From positions 1 through 46,986 of the forward strand of contig DASPLX010000084.1 in NCBI GenBank assembly GCA_035627375.1: DNA of 46,986 bases, given 5' to 3'. Under the pieces are notes generated by a model. That model saw only the letters and a list, made by a program, of their open reading frames with translations. It had not been told where the DNA came from and did not search any database. Below, one piece after another: positions 1 through 7,732 of the stretch. Both the position numbers and the translations under genes were made by a program. Every line of letters begins with the position of its first letter. Within the stretch, counting starts at the first letter, position 1. The stretch is from DASPLX01 sp035627375. GTDB taxonomy: Bacteria; Pseudomonadota; Gammaproteobacteria; Burkholderiales; Burkholderiaceae_D.

Positions 1-14
1 ACCCTCCGGGCAGT

Positions 15-104
15 CCCGGAAACCGGCCGCCTGCCGTGTTGCGGCTCCTTGCCGTAGCACCGCTACGACGCGTCGCCGCGCCTTGCATTCGGCCGGTTTC
101 CGGG
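15..104. repeat. Long imperfect palindrome, possible intergenic repeat unit
   Basis: Two perfect 15-bp inverted arms lie at 15-29 and 90-104. A second hairpin (CGTAGC-ACC-GCTACG, 53-67) sits in the middle. The element lies just downstream of glpD and could fold into a long hairpin in RNA or a cruciform in DNA. It may be a dispersed intergenic repeat or a terminator-like structure, but it has no T-tract and its copy number cannot be judged here. Confidence 0.5.
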
Positions 105-138
105 GCTGCGTGCCCCCTGTTTGAGTTCATAACAGCCT

Positions 139-1731
139 CTAGTGGATTTCGGCGCGCAGGCAAGCGTGGGACGCGTGAGCGTCCGGCGAACCGGCGGCCG
201 TCGTTTTTTCGGGGTGCGCGGCGATCCAGGCATCGAGCTCGGCGCCGGCTTCTTTCGGCAAGTGCAGGCCGAGCTTGGAGCGGCGCCACAGGATGTCTTC
301 GGCGCAGCGCGCCCATTCGTGGCGCATCAGATAGTCTGCTTCGGCTTCATACAGTCCCGGGACGATTTCGGGGCCCATGTCCGCCAGGCCGCTCCGTCCA
401 TCGAGGAGCACGTGCAGGCGCGTGCCGTAGGCGCGCACGTAGCGCGCCACGAGCGCGGGCGGCAGCCAGGGATAGCGCCGCTGCGCCGCCGCGACATAGC
501 CGTCGAATTCCAGCACCGAGCGGTTGACCGGACATTCGCAATACAGGTCGCCGCCGGGCAGGCAGGCATTCGCCGTCCAGGCCGGCACGCGATGGCCGAG
601 CGCGGCCGTGATGCGGTCAACCGCTTCCTCGGCCAGCTTGCGGTAAGTCGTCAGCTTGCCGCCGAAGACGGACAGCAGCATCTCGTCCGGCTCGAACGCC
701 AGCCGGTAGTCGCGCGTGACGGCCGCCGCGTTGCCCGCTTCGTCTTCGAGCAGGGGACGCACGCCGGAATAGGTCCATATCACGTCGCGCGGCGTCACCG
801 GTTGGCGGAAATAACGCGCGCTCAAGGCGCACAGGTACTCGATCTCGTCGCGTTCGATCGCCACCCGGTCCGGATCGCCGCGGTATTCGACGTCCGTGGT
901 CCCGATCAGCGTGAAGTCGCGCTGATAGGGGATCGCGAACACGATGCGGCCGTCGGGATGCTGGAAGATGTAGGCATGCGGATGGTCGAACAGCTTTTTC
1001 ACGACGATATGGCTGCCTTTCACGAGCCGCAGCGCGCCGGCGGGGCGTTCGTGGACGGCGCTTTGCGCGAATCGCGTGACCCAGGGCCCGGCGGCATTGA
1101 CCAGGCAGCGCGCCTGCACATCGATGCCCGTCTCGTCGCCTGTCTGCAGGCGGGCATGCCAGCGTTCGCCGTTGCGCACGGCCGAAACGCAAGCGGTGCG
1201 CGTCAGCACGGTGGCGCCGCGCGCGGCCGCGTCGAGCGCGTTGACGACGACCAGCCGCGCATCGTCGACCCAGCCGTCGGCGTACATGAAGCCGCGCGTG
1301 AACTGCGGCTTCAGCGGTGCGCCGGTTTCGTGTACGCGCAGGTCGACGGTGCGCGAGCCCGGCAGCAACTCGCGTTTGGCGAGGTTGTCGTACAGAAATA
1401 GGCCGGCACGAATCATCCAGGCCGGCCGCTGACCCGCGTCGTGCGGCATCACGAAGCAAAGCGGCGCGATCAGGTGCGGCGCGGCGCGCAGCAAAACCTC
1501 GCGTTCGGCCAGCGCCTTCCTCACAAGGCGGAATTCGTAGTGCTCGAGATAGCGCAGGCCGCCGTGGATCAGCTTGGTGGATGCCGATGACGTATGAGCA
1601 GCAAGATCGTCCTTGTCGCAGAGAACGACCGATAGTCCGCGTCCGGCCGCATCGCGCGCGATGCCGGCGCCGTTGATGCCGCCGCCGACGACGAGGACAT
1701 CGCAAGCGATCGTTTGTTGGTTATCCCGCAT
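139..1731 (-). CDS. glpD: Aerobic glycerol-3-phosphate dehydrogenase
   Basis: Membrane-associated FAD enzyme that oxidises sn-glycerol 3-phosphate to dihydroxyacetone phosphate and passes electrons to the quinone pool. The N-terminus has the FAD dinucleotide-binding motif GGGINGAG. The family motifs TKLIHGGLRYLE and SVFGGKLTTYRKLAEEA are present, as is a C-terminal DAO_C-like region (HEWARCAEDILWRRSKLGL). At 531 residues it is slightly longer than E. coli GlpD. The ATG at 1731 is chosen because the FAD motif follows it closely; an in-frame ATG 84 bp upstream would add 28 residues with no family similarity. No strong ribosome-binding site is visible. No glpK, glpF or glpR lies beside it, so it is an orphan here. 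It is divergent from the binding-protein gene at 1918. Confidence 0.95.
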   Translation of the reverse strand: MRDNQQTIACDVLVVGGGINGAGIARDAAGRGLSVVLCDKDDLAAHTSSASTKLIHGGLRYLEHYEFRLVRKALAEREVLLRAAPHLIAPLCFVMPHDAGQRPAWMIRAGLFLYDNLAKRELLPGSRTVDLRVHETGAPLKPQFTRGFMYADGWVDDARLVVVNALDAAARGATVLTRTACVSAVRNGERWHARLQTGDETGIDVQARCLVNAAGPWVTRFAQSAVHERPAGALRLVKGSHIVVKKLFDHPHAYIFQHPDGRIVFAIPYQRDFTLIGTTDVEYRGDPDRVAIERDEIEYLCALSARYFRQPVTPRDVIWTYSGVRPLLEDEAGNAAAVTRDYRLAFEPDEMLLSVFGGKLTTYRKLAEEAVDRITAALGHRVPAWTANACLPGGDLYCECPVNRSVLEFDGYVAAAQRRYPWLPPALVARYVRAYGTRLHVLLDGRSGLADMGPEIVPGLYEAEADYLMRHEWARCAEDILWRRSKLGLHLPKEAGAELDAWIAAHPEKTTAAGSPDAHASHACLRAEIH

Positions 1732-1917
1732 GCCGCAATGGAGTGAGTGACTTCCGGTTTCATCCGAGGTTTCACAACGATACGCTAGGACGCAAATGCA
1801 ACGCAACAACAACACGCATGGAATAGTGGTTGCATCAAATCAATCGCGGTAGGATAGGTCTTGTCGTATCTTGCCCGGCGGGAACCGTTGGGTTGCGTCT
1901 CCGTGGGAGTTTCGACT

Positions 1918-2724
1918 GTGCCTTTTTCGCGCCGCCTCGCATTCCGATTCGTCATCACCATCGCTTTCGCTGTCCCTATGGAAACATCATGGGCAGCGGG
2001 CTTGAAAGGCAACATCATCCGTATCTGCGAGGACGGCAGCGAATGGCCGCCGTACACCTACTATCAGCGCGTCAACGACAAGCCCACACGGCTGATTCGC
2101 GGATTCGCCGTCGATGTCATCGAAACGATCTTTGCCAAGGCGGGTATCGATTTCTATGTGGAAATGCTGCCGTGGGTGCGTTGCCAAAAGGAAGTCGAGC
2201 ACGGCATGGCGTATCAGATGGCCTTGAATTCCTCGTGGAACGAGGCGCGTGCCAAGACGTATTTTCTGTCCCGCCCATATTACCGGACCACGAACTATTA
2301 TTTCTATTCGCGCCGACATCATCCGGCCGGCTTGCCGATCGGCAGCGCCGAAGACCTGAAGAAATTCCGTGTCTGCGGCATCTTCGGCTACAACTACGAG
2401 ACCTACGGCCTGCCTCCCGGCAGCGTCGACCAGGGGGCACGCGATTTCACATCCCTGCTGGCGAAGCTGCACGCCGGACGCTGCGATCTGTTCGTCGAGA
2501 AATACGAGATCATGGCCGGTTTCTCCGCGATCGGTCAGCCTTACCTGGCCGATAAGGATCTCGGCGGCAAGCCGGTGCCCGGCATGCCCTCGACCGAGTT
2601 CTACATGATGATCTCGCGCCGTTACGAGCATGGCGAGCATCTGCTGAAACTGATCAACGACGGCCTGGCGGAAATGGAAGCGTCGAAGCAGCTCGACAAG
2701 CTGCTGAAGAAATACGTGCCTTAG
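1918..2724 (+). CDS. Periplasmic solute-binding protein, SBP_bac_3 family (orphan)
   Basis: Predicted secreted protein of about 268 residues resembling amino-acid-type ABC binding proteins. The start is placed at a GTG (1918) because GGGAG at 1905-1909 lies 8 nt upstream; reading further upstream is open but unlike a signal peptide. The N-terminus has Arg-Arg, a hydrophobic stretch and a plausible cleavage site after TSWAA. Characteristic segments include the early WPPYTYY, GFAVDVIETIFAKAGI and a C-terminal lysine-rich helix. No permease or ATPase gene is adjacent, so it may be a sensor or solute scavenger rather than part of a local transporter. Its stop overlaps the stop of the convergent cyclase gene by a few bases. 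Ligand unknown. Confidence 0.8.
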   Translation: MPFSRRLAFRFVITIAFAVPMETSWAAGLKGNIIRICEDGSEWPPYTYYQRVNDKPTRLIRGFAVDVIETIFAKAGIDFYVEMLPWVRCQKEVEHGMAYQMALNSSWNEARAKTYFLSRPYYRTTNYYFYSRRHHPAGLPIGSAEDLKKFRVCGIFGYNYETYGLPPGSVDQGARDFTSLLAKLHAGRCDLFVEKYEIMAGFSAIGQPYLADKDLGGKPVPGMPSTEFYMMISRRYEHGEHLLKLINDGLAEMEASKQLDKLLKKYVP

Positions 2725-4580
2725 CAGGCCGCGGCGACGCAGTTGCGCGTCTCCTTCGCGCGGTACAGCGCTTCGTCGGCATCCCGCAGCAGGCGATCGA
2801 AATCGCGGTGCAGTTCATGCCGCAGGCTGGCCGCGCCGACGCTGATCGTGACGCGGTCCGACACGCTCGACGCCGCATGCGGAAGCCGCATCTCCCACAC
2901 CGCCTGGCGCAGGTTCTCGGCGAGCCGCACCGCATCGTCGTGCTTCACGTTCGGCAGCAATACCGCGAATTCTTCCCCGCCCAGGCGGGCCGGCACCTCG
3001 CCGGCGCGGCCGAACAGGTTGCGCAGGCACTGGCTCACCTTGATCAGGCAATCGTCGCCTTGCGCATGGCCGTAGGTGTCGTTGTAGCGCTTGAATTCAT
3101 CGATATCGCACATCAGCACCGACAACGGGCTGCCGGCGCGCAGCGCGCGGCGGAATTCGAGATCCTTCGCTTCCTCGAACTGGCGCCGGTTGGCGAGACC
3201 GGTCAGCGGATCGTGGCGCGAGAGCGTCAGCAATTCCCGGTTCGCGTCCTGCAAGGCTTGCTGCGCCAGCAGCAGGTTGCGCTGCGCCGTGTTGTGGTCG
3301 AGCATATTGGCCGCCACCTGGGCCGCCAGCTGCAGCAGCTTGGCATCCGCGCTGTCGCTCGAGACGGCGACGCCGATCAGGTACAGCAGGCCGACCGTAT
3401 CGCCCTTGACCTCGATGCTGACGACGGTGCAGGCCTCGCACCTGAACAGCGCCAGCAGGCGGTGGTGCGCTTCCGGAAGCGTAGCCGGATCGGCGGCGTC
3501 GATGCTGATCCAGATCTTGGCATGCGACACGGGAAACAACATCGGCGGCAGATCGTCGTCGGCGAGCAGGAGATCGTCGACCCTGGCGCCGTCGCGCAAG
3601 GGCGGCCAGACATTGGCGATGCGATAGCCGCGCGCCGCGTCGTCGTGCATGAGCAAGCCGCAGCGCTTGGCATCGAAATAGCCGCCGAAGGCGGCCAGTC
3701 CGTGATCGACGGCGATGCTCGCCTGCTCGGGCGGCAGGTTGATGAAGCGCGTCAGCACCGTGATGATCATGCCGTGGAATTCGCGCAGCCGTTCGAGCGA
3801 GCTGGTGCGGTCGGCCACCATCTGCGCCAATCCGTCGCGGTGCTCGCGCAGCTGCGTCTCGAGCGATTTCTGCATCACGATGTGCTGATGCAGGCGCTGA
3901 TGCAGGCGGTTCAGCGCATCGGCCAGCTGATCGAGTTCGTCGCGTTGCGGCGGGCGATTCCTGTGCAGCGCCAGCGGCTGCTCGGGCGCGCCCGGCTGGA
4001 CCGTGCCCGCCCAGCGCGCGATGTGCGAGACATGGCGCGTCACCAGTTGCGTGATCAGCCATGCCAGCAGCATGCCGAACAGCAATCCCTTCACCGCTTC
4101 GCCGCCGAGGATGCGTAGGGCATCGGCTTCCAGGCGCCGCAGCAGGGCGCGTTGATCGATGTAGAGGCGCAGGCGGCCGACCACGCGGTCCGGATGCTCC
4201 GGGCTGACCAATTCCACTTCCAGCGCGGGCCGGCCTCCGCCGTCGGAGCCGGCGGCGGCGTACTTGCTGGCGTGGATTCTTTGCCCGATAGCGGTGAGCA
4301 GTTCCGCCTGGCCGACCATCGGAAAATTCGCCAGCCCGTCGAGCTGCAGCCGGGCGGCCGGCATGTCCAGTTCCCACAGGCTGCTGGCCAGGCTCTTGCG
4401 GTAGCTGGCGGCGGCGAACTGCAATTGCTTGAGCGCTTCGTCGCGTTCATCGAGATAGTGCAAGCCGGCCACGGCGCCGGTCATGACCAGCGTGAAGATC
4501 GCGCTGTACAGCAAGACCCAGGCGACCAGCCGCTTGGACAGCGGCCGGAACGGTTGGATGGGGGCGCCGTCTTCCTTCAT
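2721..4580 (-). CDS. Membrane diguanylate cyclase (sensor-GAF-like-GGEEF)
   Basis: Predicted to make cyclic di-GMP from two GTP. At 619 residues it has a first membrane segment at about 19-40, a periplasmic region to about 160, a second membrane segment at about 165-182, a HAMP-like and coiled-coil linker, a GAF-like region (about 270-420) and a C-terminal GGEEF domain. The catalytic motif RLGGEEF (GGEEF at about 534-538) is intact. The upstream inhibitory I-site reads RAGE instead of RxxD, so product inhibition may be weakened. The ATG overlaps the stop of the upstream binding-protein gene (4577) in an ATGA arrangement, which implies translational coupling and a shared role: the periplasmic binding protein probably feeds a signal to this enzyme. 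Confidence 0.92.
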   Translation of the reverse strand: MKEDGAPIQPFRPLSKRLVAWVLLYSAIFTLVMTGAVAGLHYLDERDEALKQLQFAAASYRKSLASSLWELDMPAARLQLDGLANFPMVGQAELLTAIGQRIHASKYAAAGSDGGGRPALEVELVSPEHPDRVVGRLRLYIDQRALLRRLEADALRILGGEAVKGLLFGMLLAWLITQLVTRHVSHIARWAGTVQPGAPEQPLALHRNRPPQRDELDQLADALNRLHQRLHQHIVMQKSLETQLREHRDGLAQMVADRTSSLERLREFHGMIITVLTRFINLPPEQASIAVDHGLAAFGGYFDAKRCGLLMHDDAARGYRIANVWPPLRDGARVDDLLLADDDLPPMLFPVSHAKIWISIDAADPATLPEAHHRLLALFRCEACTVVSIEVKGDTVGLLYLIGVAVSSDSADAKLLQLAAQVAANMLDHNTAQRNLLLAQQALQDANRELLTLSRHDPLTGLANRRQFEEAKDLEFRRALRAGSPLSVLMCDIDEFKRYNDTYGHAQGDDCLIKVSQCLRNLFGRAGEVPARLGGEEFAVLLPNVKHDDAVRLAENLRQAVWEMRLPHAASSVSDRVTISVGAASLRHELHRDFDRLLRDADEALYRAKETRNCVAAAC

Positions 4581-5707
4581 TTCAGGACCGCGGGCAGGCT
4601 GAACTCATATTGCTTCAACTGCGGATGCAAACGGCGCGAGAAGCGGCGGAAATCGATCGTCGAGAAATTCTCGTCGCCGAAGCGCGTCAGGAAACGCTCG
4701 GCCAGGTCGGCGTCGAGCAGCGAAAACAGCTGCGGCCGCAAGTCGAGGCCGAGCGGCTTGAAATCCTTGCCGTGGTGATAGTCGTACAGCATGACCAGCG
4801 CCCAGGCGCCTGCCGTGAAATGGCCGCCGGCGAGGGCGGAGATGCGGCCCTGGATACGCGCCTGCAGCACTTCCGGCGAATTGTTGACGGCCGAGAACAG
4901 CATATCCTTGCCCGGCGTGCGGCCCGCCGCCTCGGCCGCCTCGATCGCGCCGTAAGCCATCAGGTCGCTCGCGACCCAGAACGCATTGAGCTTCGGATAG
5001 CGCGCCATCAGGCCGTGCGCCTGTTCCTTGGCGCGCGCGCGATCCCAGTTGCCGTGCACCGTCTGCTCGAACACGACGGCCGGATGGGTCGTCAACACCT
5101 CGAGGGCGCCCGCGAGCCGCTGGGTGCCGGTCGGCGTCGCCTTGTCGCCGGCGATCGCAGCGACATGGATCTTGCCGTCGTCGGCCACGACCCGGTTCTT
5201 GAGCGCCTGCCGCACCAGTTCCTCGGCGGTCAGGCGGCCGGCGTCGTGGGCATTCGGCGTGATCGAGCCGAGCCAGCGCTTGAACTTCTGGCGCGGCGGA
5301 CCGAACTCGATCAATTGTTCGCCCTCCAGCGTGCTGTAGGCGAACAAGGCCTTGATGCCGGTACGCTCAGCCAGCTTCAGCATTTCTCCGCCGGCCAGCT
5401 TTTCATTGACCAGGATGACGTAGTCGGGCTTGCGCGGGCGCAGCGCGACCTGCTTCATCAGCTCGATCATCTTGAGATGGTCGCGTTCGGCATACAGCAC
5501 CTCGAGCTGGATATCGAGTTGCCGCGCGGCCGGTTGCATGAAACGCGTGGCGCTGCGCCAGTACGGTTCGTCGGAGCGGCCGGGATTGATGAAGGTGACG
5601 GAGAAATCGGCGGCTTGCGCCGGCGGCGCCAGCAGGGCCGCACCCAGGCCGCAAGCGGCGGCCGTCTGGCGGAGGATGCGGACGAATGGTCGGAATGGGC
5701 AGCGCAT
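4577..5707 (-). CDS. Periplasmic sugar-type binding protein, probable cyclase input subunit
   Basis: Secreted protein of 376 residues of the type 1 periplasmic binding-protein fold (Peripla_BP_4, RbsB/LuxP-like). A signal peptide ends near PPAQAADF. The mature start FSVTFINPGRSDEPYW, the repeated alpha/beta pattern, GDKATPTGTQRLAGAL and NAFWVASDLMAYGAIEAAE are typical. No transporter genes accompany it. Instead it is the first gene of a unit whose second gene is a membrane diguanylate cyclase with a periplasmic domain, overlapping by 4 bp. By analogy with LuxP-LuxQ and TorT-TorS, it probably senses a small molecule and modulates the cyclase. The ligand cannot be told from sequence. Confidence 0.85.
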   Translation of the reverse strand: MRCPFRPFVRILRQTAAACGLGAALLAPPAQAADFSVTFINPGRSDEPYWRSATRFMQPAARQLDIQLEVLYAERDHLKMIELMKQVALRPRKPDYVILVNEKLAGGEMLKLAERTGIKALFAYSTLEGEQLIEFGPPRQKFKRWLGSITPNAHDAGRLTAEELVRQALKNRVVADDGKIHVAAIAGDKATPTGTQRLAGALEVLTTHPAVVFEQTVHGNWDRARAKEQAHGLMARYPKLNAFWVASDLMAYGAIEAAEAAGRTPGKDMLFSAVNNSPEVLQARIQGRISALAGGHFTAGAWALVMLYDYHHGKDFKPLGLDLRPQLFSLLDADLAERFLTRFGDENFSTIDFRRFSRRLHPQLKQYEFSLPAVLK

Positions 5708-5861
5708 GTTTGTATCCCTTCAACGGCTGGGCCGCGATGATACACATTGCAGACGAAATCTTCGAGGTGGAATTTCACTATAGCAATGCAACTCGAAGAA
5801 AGACAGAGCGTCACGTTTCGCTGTTGCGGACGCGACGCAACGTCGCAAGGCCGGCATAGGC

Positions 5862-5867
5862 GATAAT
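5862..5867 (+). promoter_or_regulatory. Possible -10 element of hemE
   Basis: GATAAT lies 23 bp upstream of the hemE ATG, in the intergenic region shared with the minus-strand gene starting at 5707. No convincing -35 hexamer is seen at 16-18 bp; a GTTGCG...CGCAAC inverted repeat (5823-5841) sits where regulator binding might occur. Confidence 0.3.
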
Positions 5868-5890
5868 GTCGCCTTCACGAAAGAAAGCCC

Positions 5891-6982
5891 ATGTCTTCCC
5901 CAATGTCCTCCTTCGATCCTTTGCAAAACGACACTTTCCTGCGCGCCTTGCTGCGCCAGCCCACCGAATACACGCCGCTTTGGCTGATGCGCCAGGCCGG
6001 ACGCTACCTGGCCGAGTACCGCGCCACCCGCAGTCGCGCCGGTTCCTTCATGGGCCTGGCCACCAATCCCGAACTGGCGGCCGAAGTCACGTTGCAGCCG
6101 ATCGACCGCTACGGCCTGGATGCCGCGATCCTGTTCTCCGACATCCTGACCGTGCCCGACGCCATGGGTCTCGGCCTCTCGTTCGCCGAGGGCGAGGGAC
6201 CGCGCTTCGCCCATCCGGTGCGCGACGAGCAAGCCGTGATGGCGTTGCGCGCGCCCGATCTGGGCAGCCTCCAATACGTGTTCGATGCCGTGACCCTGAT
6301 CCGCCGGGAATTGCACGGCCGCGTGCCGCTGATCGGTTTTTCGGGCAGCCCGTGGACGCTGGCTTGCTACATGGTCGAAGGGCGCGGCTCGGACGACTAT
6401 CGCACCGTCAAGACCATGCTGTACGACCGTCCGGACCTGATGCATCGCCTGTTGCGCGTCAATGCCGACGCCGTGGCGGCCTACCTGAACGCCCAGATCG
6501 AGGCCGGCGCGCAAGCGGTGATGATCTTCGACAGCTGGGGCGGGGCGCTGGCCGACGGCGCCTACCAGGAGTTTTCGCTGGCCTACATGCGCGACGTGGT
6601 CGCCCAGCTCAAGCGCGAACACGACGGCGCCCGGATTCCCAGCATCGTGTTCACCAAGGGCGGCGGCCTGTGGCTGGAACAGATCGCCGCCATCGGCGCC
6701 GATGCGGTCGGTCTGGACTGGACGGTCAATCTCGGCCAGGCGCGCGCGCGGGTGGGCGACCGGGTGGCGCTGCAAGGCAATCTCGATCCGATGGTGCTGT
6801 TCGCCGGTCCGGAGCGGATCCGGGCCGAGGCCGGCCGCGCGCTGGCCGCGTTCGGCAAGCATGGCGCGGGCAGCGGCCACGTGTTCAATCTCGGTCACGG
6901 GATCTCGCAATATACACCGCCGGAAGCGGTGTCGGCGCTGGTCGCGGCGGTACACGAGCTGAGCCGCCCCTACCACGGCTGA
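5891..6982 (+). CDS. hemE: Uroporphyrinogen decarboxylase
   Basis: Cytoplasmic enzyme of haem synthesis that removes four carboxyl groups from uroporphyrinogen III to give coproporphyrinogen III. It has 363 residues, the usual length. Signature segments are PLWLMRQAGRYLAEYR near the N-terminus, the catalytic-Asp region ILFSDILTVPDAMGLGL, GFSGSPWTLACYMVEG and the C-terminal FNLGHGISQYTPPE. A purine-rich site (GAAAGAAAG) precedes the ATG at 5891; a second in-frame Met lies five codons on. The gene is followed by the DnaA-box region and priA in the same orientation, a neighbourhood I associate with the origin-proximal part of Burkholderiales chromosomes. Confidence 0.97.
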   Translation: MSSPMSSFDPLQNDTFLRALLRQPTEYTPLWLMRQAGRYLAEYRATRSRAGSFMGLATNPELAAEVTLQPIDRYGLDAAILFSDILTVPDAMGLGLSFAEGEGPRFAHPVRDEQAVMALRAPDLGSLQYVFDAVTLIRRELHGRVPLIGFSGSPWTLACYMVEGRGSDDYRTVKTMLYDRPDLMHRLLRVNADAVAAYLNAQIEAGAQAVMIFDSWGGALADGAYQEFSLAYMRDVVAQLKREHDGARIPSIVFTKGGGLWLEQIAAIGADAVGLDWTVNLGQARARVGDRVALQGNLDPMVLFAGPERIRAEAGRALAAFGKHGAGSGHVFNLGHGISQYTPPEAVSALVAAVHELSRPYHG

Positions 6983-7012
6983 AACCGGTTCGAACCGCGC
7001 CGGTTCAGCGGC
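6977..7012 (+). terminator. Stem-loop at the end of hemE
   Basis: Inverted repeat around GGCTGAAACCGG and CCGGTTCAGCGGCTC overlaps the hemE stop codon. It lacks a clear run of T, so it could be a weak intrinsic terminator or an mRNA-stabilising hairpin. It marks the border between hemE and the AT-rich DnaA-box region. Confidence 0.4.
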
Positions 7013-7050
7013 TCGGCCCGGCGCGCGCTTCCTCCCCGCCGCACGGCATC

Positions 7051-7325
7051 TTATTCACAAAATTTGTCGTGATGCAGGGCAACATCAAAAAATTGCGAAA
7101 TTATTTCAAGCCTCATTTTTGAATTTGCAAGCCTTTGATTTTCAAAGGGTTTTTTCTTGCTTTTCAATTTGGCATTTTGTTGGAAGCCGCATGAATTCTG
7201 GCTTCGCGGGCTGTCAAGAGGCGCTTTTCCACAAAGTTATCCACAGCATTTGTGGATAGCTAAAAAACAGCTTATGAAACGCGGAGTTAGCAAGCAATGT
7301 GAGGTTTCACTTGAAGTTTTTGAGG
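7051..7325 (+). repeat. Tandem duplication, copy 1 (period 408 bp)
   Basis: Copy 1 carries, in order, TTATTCACAAAATT, an AT-rich tract, TGGAAGCCGCATGAAT (7181-7196), CTGGCTTCGCGG, a TTATCCACA box (7237) and the tail CACTTGAAGTT (7308-7318). Each landmark reappears in copy 2 at +408 bp (+407 for the last). The core around the boxes is best conserved; the AT-rich tract has diverged in sequence but not in length. Confidence 0.8.
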
Positions 7326-7392
7326 GCGATTTTGAACGAAAGGACAGTTGACAGAACGTGTCGATTTTGTTGATGGCTATGCAAGTGCGGCG

Positions 7393-7416
7393 GCCGGCAA
7401 ACCGGAATTTTGCCGG
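7393..7416. repeat. Inverted repeat between the two DnaA-box modules
   Basis: CCGGCAAA and TTTTGCCGG form a short hairpin in the spacer between the two duplicated modules. Role unknown. Confidence 0.4.
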
Positions 7417-7458
7417 AATAACACAAAACCCATCAGTTGTTCAAGCGCCTTCGGCTAC

Positions 7459-7732
7459 TTATTCACAAAATTACCGAACCATGACGGCTGCGCGTTAATT
7501 AACACTATTTATCATTTCAGTTTGAATTATTTTTGTAAGTACCTGATTTTAAAGATGTTGTTTATTGCTATTCCAATAAGCAACAGTCTGGAAGCCGCAT
7601 GAATCCTGGCTTCGCGGCGGATCGGGGAGGGCTTCTCCACAAAGTTATCCACAGTTTGTGTGGAAAACGAAAAAGCATTTATGAAACCGGCATTTAGCTG
7701 AACTATTCAGGTATCACTTCAAGTTCGTGGAA
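7459..7732 (+). repeat. Tandem duplication, copy 2 (period 408 bp)
   Basis: Copy 2 repeats the order of landmarks of copy 1: TTATTCACAAAATT (7459), an AT-rich tract, TGGAAGCCGCATGAAT (7589-7604), CTGGCTTCGCGG, TTATCCACA (7645-7653), an inverted TTTTCCACA (7659-7667) and CACTTCAAGTT (7715-7725). Its end runs into the first codons of priA, so the duplication has determined the DNA just upstream of the priA start. Confidence 0.8.

Larger units (their letters stand above)
7051..7726. other. Candidate replication origin or DnaA-binding locus between hemE and priA
   Basis: This stretch has no credible gene and is much more AT-rich than its surroundings. DnaA-box sequences seen: TTATTCACA at 7051-7059 and 7459-7467, TTATCCACA at 7237-7245 and 7645-7653, CTATCCACA on the minus strand at 7251-7259, and TTTTCCACA at 7225-7233 and, on the minus strand, 7659-7667. 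AT-rich stretches that could serve as unwinding elements lie at about 7080-7180 and 7490-7580, each between two boxes. The whole arrangement occurs twice with a spacing of 408 bp. This is the architecture of a bacterial oriC with two modules. A DnaA-titration site is the main alternative. dnaA itself is not in the window. Confidence 0.6.

Noticed and set aside
7157..7602. Short open frames in the hemE-priA gap
   Set aside because: They overlap DnaA boxes and the duplicated repeat, have no ribosome-binding site and no family features.
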